Assembly (NCBI RefSeq): GCF_021044795.1
Contig: NZ_JAJNOP010000009.1
DNA: 64,000 nt
Strand: one strand, 5' to 3'
DNA from: Acidaminococcus hominis
GTDB lineage: Bacteria > Bacillota > Negativicutes > Acidaminococcales > Acidaminococcaceae
The notes beneath the pieces are model-generated. The model made no database searches. It saw nothing but the letters and a program-made list of their open reading frames with translations, and was not told the origin of the DNA. Positions 1 through 8,798 of the stretch are shown piece after piece (position 1 is the stretch's first letter; the number at the start of each line of letters is the position of its first letter). The position numbers were made by a program, and so were the translations under genes.

Positions 1-44
1 CCGGCAGAGCTTTTGGCTGAATCTCTTAATGGCCTACTAGTGCG

Positions 45-112
45 GTGGGGTGGTAAAAGAATTCCGAGAAGGTGGTAAAAAAAGTCCGTGCAGACGGTAA
101 ACTTACACCGAT
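45..112. repeat. Short spaced repeats, possible IS21-type end remnant
   Basis: Three motifs of the form GTGGTAAAA...CCG follow one another about 21 bp apart. A diverged set in the same orientation lies at about 553-620. Multiple terminal repeats of roughly this size and A-rich form are known at the ends of IS21-family elements, so this may be an IS end remnant. No transposase gene is visible. The assignment is inference from pattern only. Confidence 0.3.
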
Positions 113-343
113 TTATGCAGTGATTCCCGATATTCCGGACTGGTGATTTCCAGTTGTCCGGACTCATGCTTCCCGAGAGCCGGAATATACAAATTTACCA
201 GCCTAATTGATTCAGTGGAAAATATACTATTCTAAATGAAGTGCATATTGCCCAAAATAAGGATTCCTACACCACCGCTACGGTCCAAACAACCGCACGA
301 AGGTTAAAACGCGAGGGATATCCCGTACTACGCCAATAGTTTG

Positions 344-452
344 CGGACCGCACGACCAAAAAATCCGGTACAGAGTTTTCTACAGCTAAAAGTCAGCCCC
401 GCTGACTTTTCCGTAGTTGAGCTACCTAACGGTCCGCACTAGCCCCGGCAGG
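344..452 (-). repeat. Dispersed hairpin repeat (module C), inverted copy
   Basis: On the minus strand this reads GGGGCTAGTGC, ACGGTTAGGTAGCTCAACTA, then a hairpin with stem AAAGTCAGC/GCTGACTTT, then GTAGAAAACTCTGTACCGG and TTTTTTGGTC. The same framework with a different stem sequence occurs at about 11.71-11.80, 12.44-12.53 and 18.06-18.13 kb. It is intergenic and no open reading frame of note crosses it. The rest of 1-574 holds only the spaced repeats described separately. Confidence 0.75.
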
Positions 453-574
453 CGCACGACCAATAATTGGAGATTTTCTCACTTACAGTCTGTCGTTCCT
501 ACCGATTCCATCAAATTCATTAAATTTCACCTGGGCTACTTGAACCGATAAGACGGCCTAAAAAATCCGGAAGC

Positions 575-2050
575 ATGGCCCAAAAAGGTCCGTGCGCCAG
601 GACTAACTATTCCGGGTTAAACAATTTTGTCAGTTCCGATAATTTGCCTTATGAGAAGATTGGCAAGAACGAACCTGTATGTATTGCTGAAGAAATACCG
701 TTTGAAATCCCGGATAGCTGGGAGTGGGTAAGATTAAATGAAATATGCGAATATATTCAAAGAGGAAGGTCGCCAAAATATTCTCCAATTAAAAAGTACC
801 CAGTAATTGCTCAAAAATGTAACCAGTGGAGTGGTTTCTCCATTGAGAAAGCACAATTTATTGACCCGGAATCTATTAGTACATATGGTCCGGAACGAAT
901 ATTACAAGATTATGATTTAATGTGGAATTCTACCGGTCTCGGAACGTTAGGCAGAATGGCAATATATAAAACCGAAGCTAATCCATATGAATTGGCTGTA
1001 GCAGATAGTCATGTAACCGTGATTCGGCCATTAAAAACGTATGTAAAAGCTGAATATCTATATTATTATTTTGCTAATCCCACAGTGCAAAATGTAATTG
1101 AAAAACAGTCCGATGGTTCTACTAAACAGAAGGAACTTTCTACCAAGACAATCAAATCCTATCTTGTACCATTACCCCCACTAAATGAGCAAAATAGAAT
1201 AATTTCTAGATTAGCCTCATTATTGGTCATCGTAAATAAATATAATTCGATTCACGAAAAACTGATAGAAGTACAAGAAGAATTTCCTGTTCAATTAAGA
1301 AAATCCATACTACAACAAGCAATAAGTGGCAAACTTGTTCCACAAAACCCTGCTGATGAGCCTGCATCTATCCTTTTAGAGCGCATTCACAAAGAAAAGT
1401 GTGAGCTTGTTAAGCAGAAAAAAATTAAATGTGATAAGCATGAATCTTTCATTTTTAGACGGGATAATTCCTATTATGAAATCTCGAATAAGAAAGAACG
1501 CTGTATTGATGAAGAAATACCATTTGAAATTCCTTATTCATGGTCTTGGGCACGAATAGAATCGTTATTTCAAATAAATCCTCGTAATAACATCCCAGAT
1601 GAAACAATTGTTGGTTTTATGCCAATGTCGCATATCAAAGCTGGATTTACTAATTCTTTTGAGTATGAAGAAAAACTGTGGAAAGATGTTAAAAGTGGAT
1701 TTACACATTTTGCGGATAACGATATAATTATCGCCAAAATTTCTCCTTGTTTTCAAAATAGAAAATCGGCAATAGTACATAATTTACCTAGTGGGTATGG
1801 TGCTGGTACTACAGAACTCCACGTATTAAGGGATTGTACAAACCTTCTTTATATGCCATTTTTTTTACTTATTTTTAAATCCTGTTACTTTATTCAATCT
1901 GGAACTAAAGAATTTACTGGAACTGCGGGGCAGCAGCGCATTGGAAAGAATTTTATGTCCAAGTATTTAGTTCCAGTTCCACCTTATTTAGAACAAAAGA
2001 GGATAGTAAAGAAAATGGGTGATTGTATAATCAAATTTAATCGTTTCTAA
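575..2050 (+). CDS. hsdS: Type I restriction specificity subunit, silent or alternative cassette
   Basis: HsdS sets DNA target recognition for a type I restriction-modification complex. Two target-recognition domains are visible (about residues 45-200 and 315-470). They are joined by a conserved helical region with VPQNPADEPASILLERI, and each ends with a PLPPLNEQ/PVPPYLEQ-type motif. The first ~20 residues (to about GLNNFVSS) do not resemble the partner hsdS at 4945-3375; homology begins at SDNLPYEK inside a perfect 99-bp inverted repeat. The body therefore lacks the native N-terminus and probably has no promoter of its own. The start at 575 is only the first ATG, with no good ribosome-binding site. 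I infer a storage cassette that is expressed after inversion. Confidence 0.82.
   Translation: MAQKGPCARTNYSGLNNFVSSDNLPYEKIGKNEPVCIAEEIPFEIPDSWEWVRLNEICEYIQRGRSPKYSPIKKYPVIAQKCNQWSGFSIEKAQFIDPESISTYGPERILQDYDLMWNSTGLGTLGRMAIYKTEANPYELAVADSHVTVIRPLKTYVKAEYLYYYFANPTVQNVIEKQSDGSTKQKELSTKTIKSYLVPLPPLNEQNRIISRLASLLVIVNKYNSIHEKLIEVQEEFPVQLRKSILQQAISGKLVPQNPADEPASILLERIHKEKCELVKQKKIKCDKHESFIFRRDNSYYEISNKKERCIDEEIPFEIPYSWSWARIESLFQINPRNNIPDETIVGFMPMSHIKAGFTNSFEYEEKLWKDVKSGFTHFADNDIIIAKISPCFQNRKSAIVHNLPSGYGAGTTELHVLRDCTNLLYMPFFLLIFKSCYFIQSGTKEFTGTAGQQRIGKNFMSKYLVPVPPYLEQKRIVKKMGDCIIKFNRF
638..736 (+). repeat. 99-bp inverted repeat, left copy (IR1)
   Basis: This 99-bp stretch is an exact reverse complement of 4661-4759, checked base by base. 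It lies at the start of the first target-recognition domain in both hsdS genes. Base 637 and base 737 both differ from the partner, so the repeat is bounded. It is the likely crossover region for inversion of the ~3.9 kb in between. Confidence 0.95.
1461..1493 (+). repeat. Central inverted repeat, left copy (IR2)
   Basis: This is 33 bp with one mismatch to the reverse complement of 3938-3970, and 22 bp of it are identical. A further 30-bp match with one mismatch follows at 1504-1533 against 3898-3927. It lies between the two target-recognition domains. Recombination here would exchange only the second domain. Confidence 0.85.
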
Positions 2051-2100
2051 ATTGTAATATGGAATTGAATTATACATTGGAAAATTATATTCATCTTTAG

Positions 2101-2141
2101 GTAGAATCATAGTGAAAGGAGGTCTTTCACTATGATTCTAC
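2101..2141 (+). promoter_or_regulatory. Perfect 17-bp hairpin enclosing the recombinase ribosome-binding site
   Basis: Arms 2101-2117 and 2125-2141 are perfect reverse complements around a 7-nt loop GGAGGTC. The loop is the Shine-Dalgarno sequence. The start codon at 2132 lies in the 3' arm. In mRNA this would sequester the start codon, and in DNA it could be a protein-binding palindrome. Confidence 0.85.
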
Positions 2142-2935
2142 AATTTGAAAGACATTTGAAAGAAAGCAACCTTGCTGAAAATACTGTAACATCATATTTG
2201 TTCGCTGTAAAACAATATTACAAACGACATGAGTCAGTTACAAAGAAAAACATAAAGGAACACAAAGCTTGGCTAATCGAACAATATAAACCAAAAACTG
2301 TTAATCTCCGCATCAGAGCTATCAATTGCTACTTGGAATATCTCGGGAAAAATTCGTGGGCATTATCTTCAATTAAAATTCAACAAAAAACCTTCCTTGA
2401 AAATGTAATCAGCAATGCTGATTACACGTATTTTAAAGAATCCCTAAAGCGTGATAAAAATATGCTTTGGTATTTTGTCATTCGCTTTATGGCTGCCACC
2501 GGAGCCCGAGTGAGTGAATTAATAAAAATTAAAGTGGAACATATTGAATTAGGCCATCTGGATCTGTATTCCAAGGGAGGAAAATTAAGGCGAATTTATA
2601 TACCAAGAACATTGCAATCAGAAGCTCTTGCCTGGCTTAAAGCAAAGAAACAAAAAAGTGGCTTTATCTTTTTAAATCGGTTTGGTAACAGAATGACTAC
2701 CAGAGGTATTTCAGGACAGTTAAAAAAGCTCGCAATTCATTATAATTTAGAACCAGTCGTTGTTTATCCCCATTCTTTTAGACATCTATTTGCTAAAAAT
2801 TTCCTGAGCCGCTGCAATGATATTGCGTTTTTAGCTGATTTAATGGGCCACGAAAGCATTGAAACGACAAGGATTTATTTAAGGAAAACAGCAACAGAAC
2901 AACGTACAATCGTTGATGATGTAATTGATTGGTAA
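2132..2935 (+). CDS. Tyrosine recombinase (XerC/D-like), probable hsdS invertase
   Basis: This 267-residue protein has an N-terminal SAM-like core-binding domain (about 1-85) and a C-terminal catalytic domain. Visible catalytic residues are Arg126 (GARVSEL), a lysine in the SKGGKLRR strand, His214 and Arg217 (HSFRH), His240 (MGHES) and the nucleophile Tyr249 (RIYLR), so the set is complete. It sits between two oppositely oriented hsdS genes, and inside the segment bounded by the inverted repeats. Site-specific recombinases in such positions are known to shuffle hsdS alleles in other Firmicutes; that role here is inference. Its ribosome-binding site lies in a hairpin loop, which suggests tight translational control. 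Confidence 0.9.
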   Translation: MILQFERHLKESNLAENTVTSYLFAVKQYYKRHESVTKKNIKEHKAWLIEQYKPKTVNLRIRAINCYLEYLGKNSWALSSIKIQQKTFLENVISNADYTYFKESLKRDKNMLWYFVIRFMAATGARVSELIKIKVEHIELGHLDLYSKGGKLRRIYIPRTLQSEALAWLKAKKQKSGFIFLNRFGNRMTTRGISGQLKKLAIHYNLEPVVVYPHSFRHLFAKNFLSRCNDIAFLADLMGHESIETTRIYLRKTATEQRTIVDDVIDW

Positions 2936-3374
2936 GCATAGAGCAGATATCACACGTTAATAAATATTCAATCTATACTCAAATTTTATGTAATAAGTCG
3001 ACACTAAGCGTATCTAGCACGTTTTGGATTTTCTTTTAAATATTGCAAACCTTATAGACGGTATATAATAACCGACTCCATTCTAAACAATTTTGGTATT
3101 AATAGATATGGCTACTGTTTTGCTAAATCCTAAACATCTATTCTTCTATAAAATCATTATATTTCTCACCACACCAATTAATAGAACCAAGAAGAAAATT
3201 TATCTTCGCTGATTCAGGCTTATGGGGTTCTTGCAGTTATCCAGTTTTATCCACGTTATCTTGCTTACAGCACTTGTTCAATTGGAAAACACACCTAATT
3301 TTTCCATCCAAACTACCATCTTTCAAAAGAAGATGTATAGTCTCCTACGGTAACAGTGCTCCCTGTGTTTAAAT
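2936..3374. other. Intergenic gap with decayed coding traces
   Basis: This AT-rich spacer lies between the recombinase and the 3' end of the frameshifted hsdS. No intact gene is visible. The minus strand of about 3138-3236 reads as a plausible protein tail (see the separate entry). No clear terminator was found. Confidence 0.6.
3138..3236 (-). pseudogene. Possible C-terminal fragment of an unrecognised protein
   Basis: The minus strand encodes a run of about 30 codons ending in WCGEKYNDFIEE and a stop at 3138. Stops occur in frame just upstream. It could be a remnant of a gene truncated by rearrangement. I do not recognise the family, and chance cannot be excluded for so short a stretch. Confidence 0.25.
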
Positions 3375-4346
3375 TCACATTTTTTCTTTAAATGCAGCCA
3401 TAACAGGAAGGATTCTATTTATGCTCTCCACAATGCGTTTTTGCTCATTGATAGGGGGAACCGGAATCAAGAAATGCCCTATCTTTGTTGCGTTTACATT
3501 CGATTGATTAATGCCATCAGACTTTACATCTTTGCAGTAATTCCTCTCATATTCAGAATTCATTACAATATTCAAGTACTCTGGATTAATATGAATTGGC
3601 TTTATTTGTACAAGATATCCTGCAAAAATTGCAGGATATTCTCCCCGATAGATTCCTGTCTTTCCTACATGCTCTCGACTATTTGTACGATTGAAAAGAA
3701 TATCCATAGGCTCTAACCTATACTTTTCATTGTCTTTTTGGTTTGAACTAAATACTAAATCTGAATAGTCAATCTCACCATTTTGAATATTCCCCATGCG
3801 AAGAACAATAATATCACCTGTAAGGCTGGACTTATTAGAAGTTCCGTAGCGTAAATCAAAACAAATATCACGTAACCGTGCCCACGCCCATGTTTCAGGA
3901 ATTTCAAATGGTAATTCTTCATCAATACCGTGTTCTATCTTATTCGACATTTCATAATAGGAATTATCCCTTCTGATAATCACGGATTCATGTTTCTCTT
4001 TTTTTAGCTCACCTTTTTTTATCAGTTTCTGCTTCTCGTTACGAATGCGCTCTATCAGGATAGAAGCAGGCTCATCAGTAGTATTTTGAGGAACAAGAGC
4101 ACCTTTTATAGCCTCTTGAAGAACAGACTTTTTAAGCAGCTCTGGAAATAGTGCATCTAGGTTATTTAATCTTTCTGATAAAGTAAAGAAATTATCTGTA
4201 TAAGGCGTTATTTCTTCAATCCGATTAACTATTCTTTCCTGTTCAGCTAAGGGCGGTAGTGGGAATAAAAGGGAATGTAGTGCATTCGAAGAAAGACCTT
4301 GTATACCAATACCTTTTCCGCCTATTCTATTAGTTTTTTTATACAA
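3375..4346 (-). pseudogene. hsdS: Type I specificity subunit, 3' part (out of frame with its 5' part)
   Basis: This frame carries the end of the first recognition domain (NALHSLLFPLPPLAEQERIV), the central helical spacer (VPQNTTDEPASILIERI), the second recognition domain and the terminal PVPPINEQKRIVESINRI helix. No proper start exists; the listed right end is only where the frame opens. It continues the 5' part (4945-4322) if one base is added in the T7 tract at 4368-4374, giving a product of about 523 residues. In-frame translation across the joint then reads KYYYFLFYLYKKTNRIG, typical HsdS sequence. It is either a true frameshift, a slippage-controlled switch or a sequencing error. Confidence 0.85.
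3938..3970 (-). repeat. Central inverted repeat, right copy (IR2)
   Basis: Partner of 1461-1493: 33 bp with a single mismatch in inverted orientation. It lies in the region joining the two recognition domains of the frameshifted hsdS. Confidence 0.85.
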
Positions 4347-4945
4347 ATAAAATAAGAAATAATAATATTTTTTTGTATTGGAAAATAAGCCCTAAGCTTA
4401 TGAATGTGGTTTTGAATACAAATTTTAGTTTCATATGGCCATATAGCAGATCTTCCAAAATCTCCACCTTCACAAACTAGTAAATCACCTTTTTGAACCG
4501 TACACTTTTCGATTTCAGAATCAGTAAAGTACATAGACTTTAGATTATCTAATTCAAAACGATTCCAGTATAAATTAGATGTAGTAATATATTTAAGCAA
4601 ATGTCCAGTTCGATTTGTTGAATTAAGTGCTTTTCCTGTGTTATGTTGAAAGACATTACCTAATCTTACCCACTCCCAGCTATCCGGGATTTCAAACGGT
4701 ATTTCTTCAGCAATACATACAGGTTCGTTCTTGCCAATCTTCTCATAAGGCAAATTATCAGCACCACGGAAAATGCGAGAAGGATTTTTTTCCTTCTTTA
4801 TTTTGCCTTCTTTTATGAGTTTTTCTTTTTCTGCATAAATATGGTCTAAAAGCACAGAAGCAGGTTCATCGTTAGGATCTTGGGGAACTAATTTTCCTTG
4901 CACTGCCATTTGCAAAATAGAATTTCTTAGTTGGTCTCCGGTCAC
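4322..4945 (-). CDS. hsdS: Type I specificity subunit, 5' part, truncated by frameshift
   Basis: This is the expressed end of hsdS, starting with a GTG two bases after the hsdM stop. A GAGGAGGG ribosome-binding site lies inside the end of hsdM. The protein has the native N-terminus (QLRNSILQMAVQGKLVPQ) and most of the first target-recognition domain, then runs into a stop at 4322. As read, the product is 207 residues with one incomplete recognition domain. The same locus continues in another frame at 4346-3375. Half-size HsdS proteins can dimerise in some systems, so residual function is possible but unproven. Confidence 0.85.
   Translation of the reverse strand: MTGDQLRNSILQMAVQGKLVPQDPNDEPASVLLDHIYAEKEKLIKEGKIKKEKNPSRIFRGADNLPYEKIGKNEPVCIAEEIPFEIPDSWEWVRLGNVFQHNTGKALNSTNRTGHLLKYITTSNLYWNRFELDNLKSMYFTDSEIEKCTVQKGDLLVCEGGDFGRSAIWPYETKICIQNHIHKLRAYFPIQKNIIISYFICIKKLIE
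4368..4374 (-). other. T7 (A7 on coding strand) homopolymer at hsdS frameshift
   Basis: Adding one base to this tract joins the two hsdS reading frames into a normal HsdS. A second T7 tract lies at 4334-4340, but correction there would keep the abnormal NIIISYFICI reading. The first tract is therefore the better site. Confidence 0.8.
4661..4759 (-). repeat. 99-bp inverted repeat, right copy (IR1)
   Basis: Exact reverse complement of 638-736. It encodes NLPYEKIGKNEP through SWEWVRL in the expressed hsdS. Crossover with the left copy would place the other hsdS body behind this N-terminus. Confidence 0.95.
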
Positions 4946-4947
4946 AA

Positions 4948-6429
4948 TCAGCCCTCCTCTGTCAAATCAATACCCAGAATATCAGTAATCTGTTTCAGGG
5001 TTCGGTCAATATCTGCATTCAAACTATTTCTCTTTTCTAGATATTGTTGAATCAATTCTTTGGGAGGCAATATTTCTTCTTCTTCATGAGGGTATCCACA
5101 GAGATCAATGTTATAATTCCTGTCTGCTAACTCCTCAGCCGTATAACATTTTGCTTTATCAAACCCTTCTTCTGTCAATTCTTGGCGATTATTCCACCAC
5201 TCCACCGCTGGTGCAAAATGCTCCAATTTCATGGGCTTTGTCTTGCTAAAATGCTTGTAGCCTTCTGGCATATCCAACCGATAGAACCAAGTTCTTTCAG
5301 TAGCCCCAGTATTATCAAAAAATAAAATATTTGTGGTTATTGAAGTATATGGAGCAAAAACACTGCCAGGCATCCGGATTATCGTATGTAGATTAAATTC
5401 AGAAACTAGTTTCTTTTTGATAGCTATTTTGGCATTATCAGTACCAAATAAGAATCCATCCGGCAGAATAACAGCAGCTCTTCCGCCTTTCTTTAGCCGA
5501 TACATAATAACCGACATAAATAAATCTGCTGTCTCGCTGCTGGCCAAATCTGCCGGGAAATGATTTTTCACTTCATTCTTTTCAGAACCACCATACGGGG
5601 GATTCATCAGGATTACATCAAATTGGTCTTTCTCCGTATAATCCAAAACATCTCTTAATAAGGAGTTGTCATGGAACACTCTAGGAACATCCAAGTCATG
5701 TAAAAGCATATTGGTAATACACAACATATAAGGAAACTGTTTTTTCTCAATACCGTAAATGGAGTTGCTATAAGCTTCTTCATCATCGGTCGTTTTAACT
5801 TCTTTTTTTAATTCTTTCAGCCAACTGGTAATAAAACCACCTGTACCACAGGCAAAATCCGCCATATGTTCCCCAATTTTTGGATGAATCATCTGCGCCA
5901 TAAAATCGGTTACCGCACGTGGAGTATAAAATTCACCTGCCGAACCAGCACTTTGCAATTCTTTTAAAATATTCTCGTAAATTTCACCAAATGCATGGCT
6001 TTCCTTATAGTCATCCAATTGCAGTTCATCAATTACATTAATTACTTGCCGCAGCAGTACACCATCTTTCATGTATTGATTAGCATCAGAAAAAGTAGTT
6101 TGTACTATAGCTTTCTTAATAGGAGTATTAGCATCGACTGGCAATGCTTTCAGAGTGGGAAATAAAGAATTATTCACAAAATCCAGCAGCTTGTCCCCAG
6201 TCAATCCTTTGCCTGACTCATCATGGGCCCAATTACTCCATCTGCATTCCTCTGGAATAATAGACTCATAGTTCTCATCGTCAAATTCCCAATCCTGTTC
6301 TTTAGTATCATATACTTTTAGAAAGAGCATCCAGGCTATCTGTTCAATGCGCTGAGCATCACCATTAATGCCTGCATCGTTTCTCATAATGTCACGTACT
6401 CTTTTTACAAAACTGGATACATTACTCAT
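4948..6429 (-). CDS. hsdM: Type I restriction-modification DNA methyltransferase subunit
   Basis: HsdM transfers a methyl group from S-adenosylmethionine to adenine in the HsdS-defined site, as part of an M2S or R2M2S complex. The 493-residue protein has an N-terminal HsdM helical domain (about 5-140). Motif I is FACGTGGF (residues 192-199) and the catalytic motif IV is NPPY (276-279), followed by a GGRAAVILP strand. Length is normal. It lies 5 bp after hsdR and 2 bp before hsdS, so the three genes are one operon. The gene appears intact, so methylation should depend only on which HsdS is made. Confidence 0.96.
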   Translation of the reverse strand: MSNVSSFVKRVRDIMRNDAGINGDAQRIEQIAWMLFLKVYDTKEQDWEFDDENYESIIPEECRWSNWAHDESGKGLTGDKLLDFVNNSLFPTLKALPVDANTPIKKAIVQTTFSDANQYMKDGVLLRQVINVIDELQLDDYKESHAFGEIYENILKELQSAGSAGEFYTPRAVTDFMAQMIHPKIGEHMADFACGTGGFITSWLKELKKEVKTTDDEEAYSNSIYGIEKKQFPYMLCITNMLLHDLDVPRVFHDNSLLRDVLDYTEKDQFDVILMNPPYGGSEKNEVKNHFPADLASSETADLFMSVIMYRLKKGGRAAVILPDGFLFGTDNAKIAIKKKLVSEFNLHTIIRMPGSVFAPYTSITTNILFFDNTGATERTWFYRLDMPEGYKHFSKTKPMKLEHFAPAVEWWNNRQELTEEGFDKAKCYTAEELADRNYNIDLCGYPHEEEEILPPKELIQQYLEKRNSLNADIDRTLKQITDILGIDLTEEG

Positions 6430-6434
6430 AAATC

Positions 6435-8798
6435 TTATACCGCCTCATCTGTGTATAGTAAATATTCCAAATCCTGAATTGCTTTACGGTAACCCTCTTT
6501 GCCACCAAAATAAGATGCTATCTTAGACGGTTTACCCAATTTTTGAAAAGGATCTAGTTTCAGTACTTCAGTCTTTTCAATTTCGTATATACCAGTATTC
6601 ATATATTTATCGAGAAGGGCTTCCAGAACTTCTCGTGCAACACCGTTGTATTTACTCAGAAAATCACGCTTTTTGACATTATTTGCCCGCTCTTTTCTTG
6701 TAAGCGGTTTTTTGTTAAAAGCCACATGACAAATAAAATCAAAATCATCTACATCTTCCATATGTTGGGCTTTTTTAAGCGTGTCTAAGTCAATCCCACG
6801 TTCCAGTAATAAATCTTTTATCTTTTCTTTTTTATCTTCAGCCGACCAATTCCGAATAAAATTTTCCAAGGAGGCATACTCTCCTTGAATATTTTCTTTC
6901 GTATAATCAATGATATTTTCCTGACGAAGCAGCTTACCTCCCGCATCATAAATGGAGACAGTTTCTCGAATAACCTGAACCGGACATCCTTCTGTATTTA
7001 CATAAGGAGTCATTTCTTTGGGCGGAGGCGGTGGGCCACCTCCTGGCTGGTCTCCCCCAACTCCATTACTATTGGGATTATAACCAGGATCAATGTATAT
7101 CGGACCATCCCAGTCAGGGTCAGCAAATAACCGGGTTACACCACGGAAATCCATAACCACAAAACTCATCTTGCCATCTTTTTCACGCAGTCTTGTTCCA
7201 CGACCAATAATTTGTTTGAATTCTGTCATAGAACCAATCATCTCATCCAAAACAATGAGTTTAGTCATTTTACAGTCTGCGCCAGTAGAAAGCAGTTTAG
7301 ACGTTGTTGCAATAACTGGATATTTAGAACCTACAGAAATAAAATAACTTAGTTTGCTTTTCCCGTAAGCATCACTTCCGGTAATACGTACCACATAATC
7401 CGGGTTCTGCTTCACCATATCTGCATTGAGATTGGAAAGAGCCATTCTCATACGTTCAGCAGCATCTTCCGTAGCACAGAACACGATGGTTTTGGCCATC
7501 CGGTCCGTACTTTTAAGGTACTTGGTGATTTCAGCAGCCACCTGTTGAATGCGGTCCTCAAGAATAATGGAATAGTCAAAATCGCTGTTAGTATAAATTC
7601 TATCTTCGATTTCGTTACCATATATATCCCGCTGGCCTTTTTTTGGTCTCCAGCCCTCACTAATGTCAGTTGTAATATTAATGACCTTAAAGGGCGCAAG
7701 GAAACCATCTTCAATGCCTTCCCGCAAGCTATACTTATAAACAGGTTCTCCAAAATAATCTATATTGGAAACGTACTTGGTTTCTTTTGGTGTGGCGGTC
7801 ATACCAATTTGCGTAGCTGACGCAAAATAATCGAGTATTTTTCTCCAATTGCTATCTTTTTTAGCACTTCCTCTATGGCACTCATCTACAATAATCAAAT
7901 CGAAAAAATCTTTGTCAAACAAGGAGCTTAATTTAGAAACAGCATCCCCATCATCAGTTTCTTCGTCTTTGTCATCTCCAGCCAGTTGATGATACAGGGA
8001 AAAATAAACTTCATAAGAAGAGATAGTACTAGGATCATCTTTTGCATAGTTGACTTTATGTATTACCTTTTCCAATGGAGAAAAGTCTTGTTGAATGGAT
8101 TGATCAACTAAAATATTCCTATCAGCCAAATAGAGGATTTTCTTTTTCAATCCACTTTTCAGCAAACGGTAAACAATCTGGAACGCAGTATACGTTTTAC
8201 CTGTTCCGGTCGCCATAACCAAAAGGATTCTATTTTGACCTTTGGCAATTGCATCCAGTGTTCTGTTTACAGCAATACGTTGGTAATATCTAGGGGCATA
8301 CGTATTTTGTCCAGAATAATATGGCTGTTCTATTATGGTTTCTTCGGAGGTGTTTAAGCCTGCTCCATCGTTTGCTTCGTTACAATATCTCTCAATCAAT
8401 TCCTTTTCCGTGGGAAAATTTTCAAGACTAAATTGCCGCTCTTTACCTGTTAAAAAATCATGTTCCACAAATCCATCACCATTAGAAGAATAAGCAAATG
8501 GAAGGTCAAGCATTTGCGCATAAGTTATGGCTTGCTGCAATCCATGAGAAATAGTATGTTTATTATCTTTTGCCTCCACTATCGCAATCGGATTATTTGT
8601 ATTCAGATACAAAATGTAATCTGCTCTTTTAGGCTTTTCACGGCAAGTGATATTCCCCTTAATATTTACTTTGCCATCTGTAATCTGGGTTTCCATCGTA
8701 ACTTTTTTGATGTCCCACTTCGATACAATGGCCGGGGTAATGTATTGCAGTTTTATATCTTCTTCTGTCATCTGCTTTTTATTTAGTATAGTTCCCAT
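6435..8798 (-). CDS. hsdR: Type I restriction endonuclease and translocase subunit
   Basis: HsdR translocates DNA with ATP and cuts unmethylated DNA away from the recognition site. The 787-residue protein has an N-terminal PD-(D/E)xK nuclease region (Asp60, Glu75-x-Lys77 in IVEAKD). The superfamily 2 helicase core has Walker A MATGTGKT (about 195-202), DECH (305-308), GMTATP and the motif VI QIIGRGTRLR. A proline-rich linker, PPPPPKEM, precedes the C-terminal helical part. It is the first gene of hsdR-hsdM-hsdS, starts with ATG after an AAAGGGGGA ribosome-binding site, and looks intact. It is somewhat shorter than enteric HsdR proteins. Confidence 0.96.
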   Translation of the reverse strand: MGTILNKKQMTEEDIKLQYITPAIVSKWDIKKVTMETQITDGKVNIKGNITCREKPKRADYILYLNTNNPIAIVEAKDNKHTISHGLQQAITYAQMLDLPFAYSSNGDGFVEHDFLTGKERQFSLENFPTEKELIERYCNEANDGAGLNTSEETIIEQPYYSGQNTYAPRYYQRIAVNRTLDAIAKGQNRILLVMATGTGKTYTAFQIVYRLLKSGLKKKILYLADRNILVDQSIQQDFSPLEKVIHKVNYAKDDPSTISSYEVYFSLYHQLAGDDKDEETDDGDAVSKLSSLFDKDFFDLIIVDECHRGSAKKDSNWRKILDYFASATQIGMTATPKETKYVSNIDYFGEPVYKYSLREGIEDGFLAPFKVINITTDISEGWRPKKGQRDIYGNEIEDRIYTNSDFDYSIILEDRIQQVAAEITKYLKSTDRMAKTIVFCATEDAAERMRMALSNLNADMVKQNPDYVVRITGSDAYGKSKLSYFISVGSKYPVIATTSKLLSTGADCKMTKLIVLDEMIGSMTEFKQIIGRGTRLREKDGKMSFVVMDFRGVTRLFADPDWDGPIYIDPGYNPNSNGVGGDQPGGGPPPPPKEMTPYVNTEGCPVQVIRETVSIYDAGGKLLRQENIIDYTKENIQGEYASLENFIRNWSAEDKKEKIKDLLLERGIDLDTLKKAQHMEDVDDFDFICHVAFNKKPLTRKERANNVKKRDFLSKYNGVAREVLEALLDKYMNTGIYEIEKTEVLKLDPFQKLGKPSKIASYFGGKEGYRKAIQDLEYLLYTDEAV

